From Aquilaria yunnanensis (taxonomy: Eukaryota > Streptophyta > Magnoliopsida > Malvales > Thymelaeaceae): a stretch of 64,000 nucleotides of DNA. Positions within the stretch are counted from its first letter, which is position 1; the number at the start of each line of letters is the position of its first letter. Shown here piece by piece: positions 60,144 through 64,000 of the stretch. The notes under the pieces are model-generated. The model was not told the origin of the DNA. It made no database searches and saw only the letters and a program-made list of their open reading frames with translations. Location of the stretch: positions 80,332,501-80,396,500 of the forward strand of contig CM077593.1 of the NCBI GenBank assembly GCA_039654915.1, written 5' to 3'. The position numbers were made by a program, and so were the translations under genes.

Positions 60144-60540
60144 TGTTGGTAGGAAATAAGCCTAGTATGGGGCCCAAAATGATTAAAGCCTTATCTAATA
60201 AATCCACAATTGAAAAGCCCAATAAGTCAATAAAAGGACTCCTCCTCCTAGAGGAAATAAGATCCTAAAATTACAGAATTAGCTAGAAAATTCCTATTTA
60301 GGAGCTACTTACTCGAATCTCCCTTGGGTATACAAAGTAGGTAAATTGCCAATCCCTAGGCATGATATTGAGATTCTTCACCCAATAGTTCATCTTTGTT
60401 GACCAGAAATCTAACTTGATCGTCAGAGGGTTTTACTCGAAAAAACACCCTGAGGTGCTGATGTTGTTTTGTGCATAGGACCTCATTATAGAATTCACCA
60501 CACTTTTGGGATAGGAAAATACGATTCTTTCAGCTATCAA
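60144..60540 (+). repeat. 3' LTR of gypsy-1
   Basis: Starts TGTTGGTAGGAAATAAGCC and ends TCAGCTATCAA; the last base is ambiguous with the target duplication. A purine tract, GAAGAGGGGGA (60131-60141), precedes it. Confidence 0.88.
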
Positions 60541-60545
60541 TGGGG

Positions 60546-60576
60546 AAGAGGGTCTTGGGAATGGCATTGACATTGA
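60546..60576 (+). pseudogene. 31-bp continuation of the CACTA transposase between two gypsy insertions
   Basis: Joining 50786/50791 to 60546 across the TGGGG duplication brings LGNGIDIDA directly after the conserved end of the left part. TNP2 proteins have P-G-N/K-D-I-D-V-Y-L at this point. The segment ends where the second gypsy LTR begins. Confidence 0.7.
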
Positions 60577-61361
60577 TGCCCGGTGGCATCTTCGTTGTAC
60601 GACATAATGGCCTGAAGTAGGGACTTCCGGTGTGGAGGGTGTCTGAAGGAGAGACTTCCAGCATGAGAGTGCCTGAAATGCTTAAAAGAACAAGGGTTAG
60701 GAGCTCCTCGGAATGTGTTTCCGGGGGAGGAGCCTCCGACGCCCAAGTTAGTATTTGGTAAGTAAGGAACAGATAGTGGAGAGTAAAAGAGTGGAGAGAG
60801 TTGTGTATATATCCTCCTTTACCAAGGTTATTCTCCAAGTATTTATAGAAGAGCGTTGGGAGAAGTCCATTTGACATAGCTCACTCAAATCATGACACAT
60901 GTTCGGTCGGGTGTGATCCGTATCTTCGGGGATGGGGGACCTCCAACTGGCCATAGGTTATTCTATCCAGGAGTCAGGGCCATGAGAGGTTTGTGTGTCA
61001 GGGGCGTGTGCGAGGTCTCTCTGTTAGAGGTTTCTTAACCGTTTTTGTCTTATCTTCGTAAGACCTCTTCCAGGAACGAGACCCCTTTAGGGTATGAGAC
61101 CTCTTTGGAATAGGAGGCCCTCTTCGGCTAGATGTCATCACCGAGGGTTGTCAGGATGAGTTCTTCGGTAGAGCAGGGCACCTTCGGGAGAAACTCCACC
61201 TTGTCGAGGATGGTGGTTTACCGAGGTTAGAGGGTCAAGGACTGCGTACCCTCTTTTTTCGAGGTTGCCGCTCGTCCGATCGAGTGTGATGCTCGACTTT
61301 TACTGAGGGTGGTGCCCGTCAGAGCTTAGGAGTTCAGAGGGTAATAGCCCTTTGGCTATCA
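60577..61361 (-). repeat. 3' LTR of gypsy-2
   Basis: On the minus strand it begins TGATAGCCAAAGGGC and ends CCACCGGGCA. A TATAAATA box lies at 60848-60841 (minus), followed by the CT-rich start of the transcribed part and the TTGGGCGTCGGAGGCTCC segment typical of plant gypsy U5 regions. A purine-rich tract (CCGAGGAGGGCATG, minus) precedes the LTR at 61362-61375. Only one LTR is in the window, so ends are inferred. Confidence 0.75.
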
Positions 61362-61811
61362 CATGCCCTCCTCGGAGAGTCGAAGATATGTCTTCGGCTT
61401 TTGAGCATTCAAGAGCCAATCGTGGAGCCCTTCGGAGGCCTGTTCGGACCCCGAAATGGCCGGAGTCACCCTTTTCGGATGAGAGTCTCTTTGACCCAGA
61501 ACATCTGTTCTTGCCAGGATAATGCCATTTATCTTTTCAGGAGAGGTGTCTGGTGTTCCCGAGGTTGTGTCTTTAGTTAAAGTGTGTCCGTTCCAAGCTT
61601 TTTAATGCCTGTCAGTAGACCGTCATGTCTACTTCACGCGTTTCCTTGGGAAGGGCCTAAGTCTGACAGTTGTTAAGGGTGTGCCCTCGTTTCCCGCACT
61701 GGGTGACACGTGTCACCTGGTCACTGGGGAATGGTCGCATCCGTTTCGTTAGACGTGCTTCTTCGCCTTCGAGGGGCAATTATGGCGACGCTTCGCCTCC
61801 CTCATTCGGCC

Positions 61812-61849
61812 TATAAATCCCCCCTTCCTCATTAGTTTTTTCACACTTA
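61812..61849 (+). promoter_or_regulatory. Promoter of the antisense gene of gypsy-2
   Basis: TATAAAT (61812-61818) is followed by AGTTTTTTCACACTTA (61834-61849), near the expected start of transcription. The word is shared with the antisense promoter of gypsy-1. Confidence 0.65.
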
Positions 61850-64000
61850 CGTTCTCTTTCTCTTTTTTGCTATCAAATTTTCTCTCTTTTTCTTGCGGTG
61901 ACGCTGGCGGTGGTGTGATTTCCGGTAAGTTTTCACGATGGCATTCAAAAATTCTGACTTCGGCAAAAGTTTTGGTGGGTTTTCCTTCCCGTAGTCCTTC
62001 AATTTTCTGTTTTTATAGCCTTTTCTTCTTTTCCGAAGTCATCTCCTTCTTACGAAGTCATTCTTCAGCATTGTTTCCTACTTTTCTTTTAGCCTTTTTG
62101 AAGTTAGGTTTCTCTCTTCCAAATGTCTTCCCCCGTTCCGCTCATGTCTGTTCAGACTGTCCCCGAGAGCTGGCTTCCTCTTAATTCTCATCCGAGTTGT
62201 ACCACTTCGGAGAAGTTAGCGAAGTGGACAACTAAATTCTTTCTCTCTTCTTACTCGGTTATCAGGCCACCTACTCTTGGCCTGTTCAGTTGCATGAATA
62301 ACTCGGACGAGGTTATTGTTTTTCGGGCCCAACTGAAGGCCGGACTTCGGTTTCCTCCGTCGAAGATGATTTGCGACTTTTGTCAATTTCATGGCATACC
62401 TGTGAATCAGCTTCCTCCCAACTCTTACTCTTACTTCAATGCTTTCCTTTGCATGTGTGGGGTTTTTAAGATAGAACCTCACTTTATTTTTTTCATGCAA
62501 TACTACAAACTCCACCCCGTCCCGAAGGGTGGCTTCTATTTTTTGCTTCCTCGGGGTTCCGGGAGTAAGAAGTTTACATTTACCTTCAACATGAAGGATA
62601 GTTGGTGAGGGTGGCTGAGGAAGTTCTTCTTCCTGAAGGTGGCTGACTAGTGGGAGCACATTCCAACCAACTGGGCGTAGGGGACTCTGCCTATAGATGT
62701 TGTTGACCCTAAAAAACTGCTAACCCTAAAATTGGAGGCCCAATTCAAGGAGTTCGATAGCCGTATTCGAGCCGTCGCGGACTGGGACCCCAAGGTCCCC
62801 TCCGTTCTCTGTACCCTTTTCCCATCAGATGTAGCTTAATGACCAAAGAGGTCCTTCGAGAACAGGGGGTGATCAAGGAGCATGTTATCGACCTGAACAT
62901 GCCGAAACCTCTTTTTGACGGGAAGAAGTCGTGGTTGGTAATGCTCCTTCGGGGTGAACTCACGTACTCGACCCTTAAAGAGTGTAAGTTCTTTTCCAAA
63001 TTTTTCATCTCTCTCTGTGCATACTTACACTGATATTCTTCTTTTTGCAGAGATGGGTGACAAATTTGCCGCATTCTACAAGTCCCTCTTCCTCAGCCAA
63101 GCTGAGAAGGGGGAGCAGACCCGGAAGAAGGTGGCGGCGAAGAGAAAGAAGCCATTTGGGGGATCATCTTCGGCTCCGAGGTCGAAGAAAATGATGGAGG
63201 ACCTCATTCTTCTGCCTCCTGAAGATGACGTGGGGACTGAGGACTAGACCCATGTTTGGGATGATCCACCCTCGGAACCAGCCATCTATTTTACTCCTCT
63301 TAGTCCCAGCACCGTGGCAGAGACTTTGGGGACCTCGGTTGTGGGGTTTTCGACCGAGGAGCTAGAGGAAGGCCAAAAAAGGAAAGGCAAAAACATCCCC
63401 GACGAGGTTCTTGAAGTTAACGACTCCGAAGGTGATGACGGGGAGCTTCCACCAGGTTTGTCCCTTAGCTATTCTTTTATGAGTTTGGAAATTTTTGGTG
63501 TTTTAGATCTTATAGACAAGTGGCTAAGGGATAAAGTACTGATGGAACTTTGGCGGGACTTTGCAGGTAAAGCAGTGCAGGCTCCATGGGTGGAAGATCA
63601 CGCCCAGAAGAGGGCCGTTCGGGACGCCAAAATCCCGAAGGGAAAAATCCTGATGGAGCCCTTCTGGTCGTTCACGGAAGACATGAACTTGTTCTCCGAG
63701 GATAGCCAGAGGATGGCTCTTTAGATGGCGACTAGAGTCATCACGCACGCCGCTTTTCAATCTCTAATTGAAGAGTGCTCGAATGAGGAGATCCTCTCCG
63801 CGAGGATGACCGAGCAGGCTACCCAGGTAAACTTCTACCCTTTTGATACTTAGTGATTTTTTTTGTTTGCCTTGTGTTCCTTACTCAGGATCTCCCCTTT
63901 GTAGCTCTTAGCATACACGGGGTACTATCGGGCTTGGGCAGCCAAGCAAACTTCGGTCCGGACTCGCTCCGAGGAGTCTTTAGCGAAGGCCAAGGAACTT
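61850..64000 (+). pseudogene. Antisense gene of gypsy-2 (PF04195-like), multi-exon, partial
   Basis: Exon 1 is mainly leader and ends at a GTAAGT donor near 61925. The main exon starts with ATG 62123 (MSSPVPLMSVQTVPESWLPL). The conserved domain has VFRAQLKAGLRFPPSKMICD, CQFHGIPVNQLPPNSYSYFN and MCGVFKIEPHFIFF. Stops follow at 62606 and near 62647 and 62680. Further coding continues at 62839-62983 (EHVIDLNMPKPLFDG), intron 62984-63050, and exon 63051-63454 (MGDKFAAFYKSLFLSQAEKG; a TAG at 63245-63247). An intron at about 63455-63566 and another at about 63829-63906 follow; the gene runs off the edge with EESLAKAKEL. Role in the element unknown. Confidence 0.8.
62984..63050 (+). other. Intron in the antisense gene of gypsy-2
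   Basis: A GTAAGTTC donor and a TTCTTCTTTTTGCAG acceptor border 67 bp of T-rich sequence. Coding quality is good on both sides. Confidence 0.7.

Larger units (their letters stand above)
50792..60540 (+). mobile_element. Ty3/gypsy LTR retrotransposon, Tat type (gypsy-1)
   Basis: This is a 9.75-kb element with LTRs at both ends, a PBS-like TTGGCACCATCTGTAGG after the left LTR, and a purine tract before the right LTR. The 5-bp duplication TGGGG is at 50787-50791 and 60541-60545. Order on the plus strand is gag, protease, RT, RNase H, a second (archaeal-type) RNase H, integrase. About 3.8 kb of extra DNA follows, with a gene on the opposite strand. Two RNase H domains and an antisense gene after pol are typical of the Tat lineage. 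The LTRs look roughly 75-80 percent alike by eye and all frames are broken, so it is old. Confidence 0.93.
60577..64000 (-). mobile_element. Second Tat-type gypsy element (gypsy-2), 3' end only
   Basis: The 3' LTR is at 60577-61361, read on the minus strand. To its right lies a gene on the plus strand with the same conserved domain and promoter word as the antisense gene of gypsy-1. By that parallel, pol should lie on the minus strand beyond the right edge. Base composition is markedly less AT-rich than in gypsy-1 and coding frames are less decayed, so it is probably the younger insertion. The target duplication should be ATTGA (60572-60576) if the boundary is right. Confidence 0.8.

Noticed and set aside
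60530..60954. Overlapping minus-strand frames of 68-115 codons
   Set aside because: They lie in the 3' LTR of gypsy-2 and cross its junction with the CACTA remnant and gypsy-1; no protein motif is present.
1..64000. CRISPR arrays, rRNA and tRNA genes
   Set aside because: No regularly spaced short repeats were seen and no rRNA or tRNA-like segment was recognised by eye; a tRNA scan was not possible here. The composition and content are those of a plant nuclear genome.

Overview
The window looks like a piece of a land-plant nuclear chromosome, most likely heterochromatic or gene-poor. It is very AT-rich, has no bacterial-style gene packing, and shows intron-like gaps with GT/AG borders. It is built almost entirely from plant transposon families: Ty1/copia, Ty3/gypsy of the Tat type, hAT, CACTA (En/Spm), Mutator-like/FAR1, Helitron, LINE and a Stowaway-like MITE. 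I cannot name the species. I recognise no intact single-copy host gene, and almost every coding stretch carries stops and frameshifts.

Layout. 1-4606: unresolved AT-rich DNA. 4607-9414: a complete but dead copia element on the minus strand (LTRs, PBS, PPT, 5-bp TSD). About 10250-23839: one large minus-strand Helitron with a Rep/helicase gene followed by an RPA-like gene. The Helitron is interrupted by a 4962-bp hAT (10971-15932, 8-bp TSD) in an RPA intron, and by a 1247-bp hAT derivative (17753-18999, 8-bp TSD) in the helicase frame. One RPA exon is tandemly duplicated. 23840-30570: mostly AT-rich DNA with a FAR1/MULE transposase remnant, a long (AT)n tract and a 222-bp Stowaway-like MITE.

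30575-41575: a tandem array of about 2.3 copies of a 3.43-kb unit. Each unit carries an unidentified multi-exon gene on the minus strand. One copy holds a 1187-bp MULE with 9-bp TSD, another a 5'-truncated LINE; the sister copies act as empty-site references. 41769-45912: a second full-length hAT (8-bp TSD) with a better preserved transposase.

46865 onward: a CACTA element whose TNP2-type transposase begins at 49552. Two Tat-type gypsy elements hit this gene 31 bp apart and in opposite orientations. The first (50792-60540, plus strand) is complete. The second (60577 to beyond the right edge, minus strand) shows its 3' LTR and downstream region. Both gypsy elements carry an extra gene antisense to pol, with its own TATA box and introns and a 'gypsy-type transposon' (PF04195-like) domain.

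Insertion order can be read from the nesting: Helitron before hAT-1 and the small hAT; gene-array duplication before MULE and LINE; CACTA before both gypsy elements. There is no operon-like cooperation between genes; the only functional units are the individual transposons.
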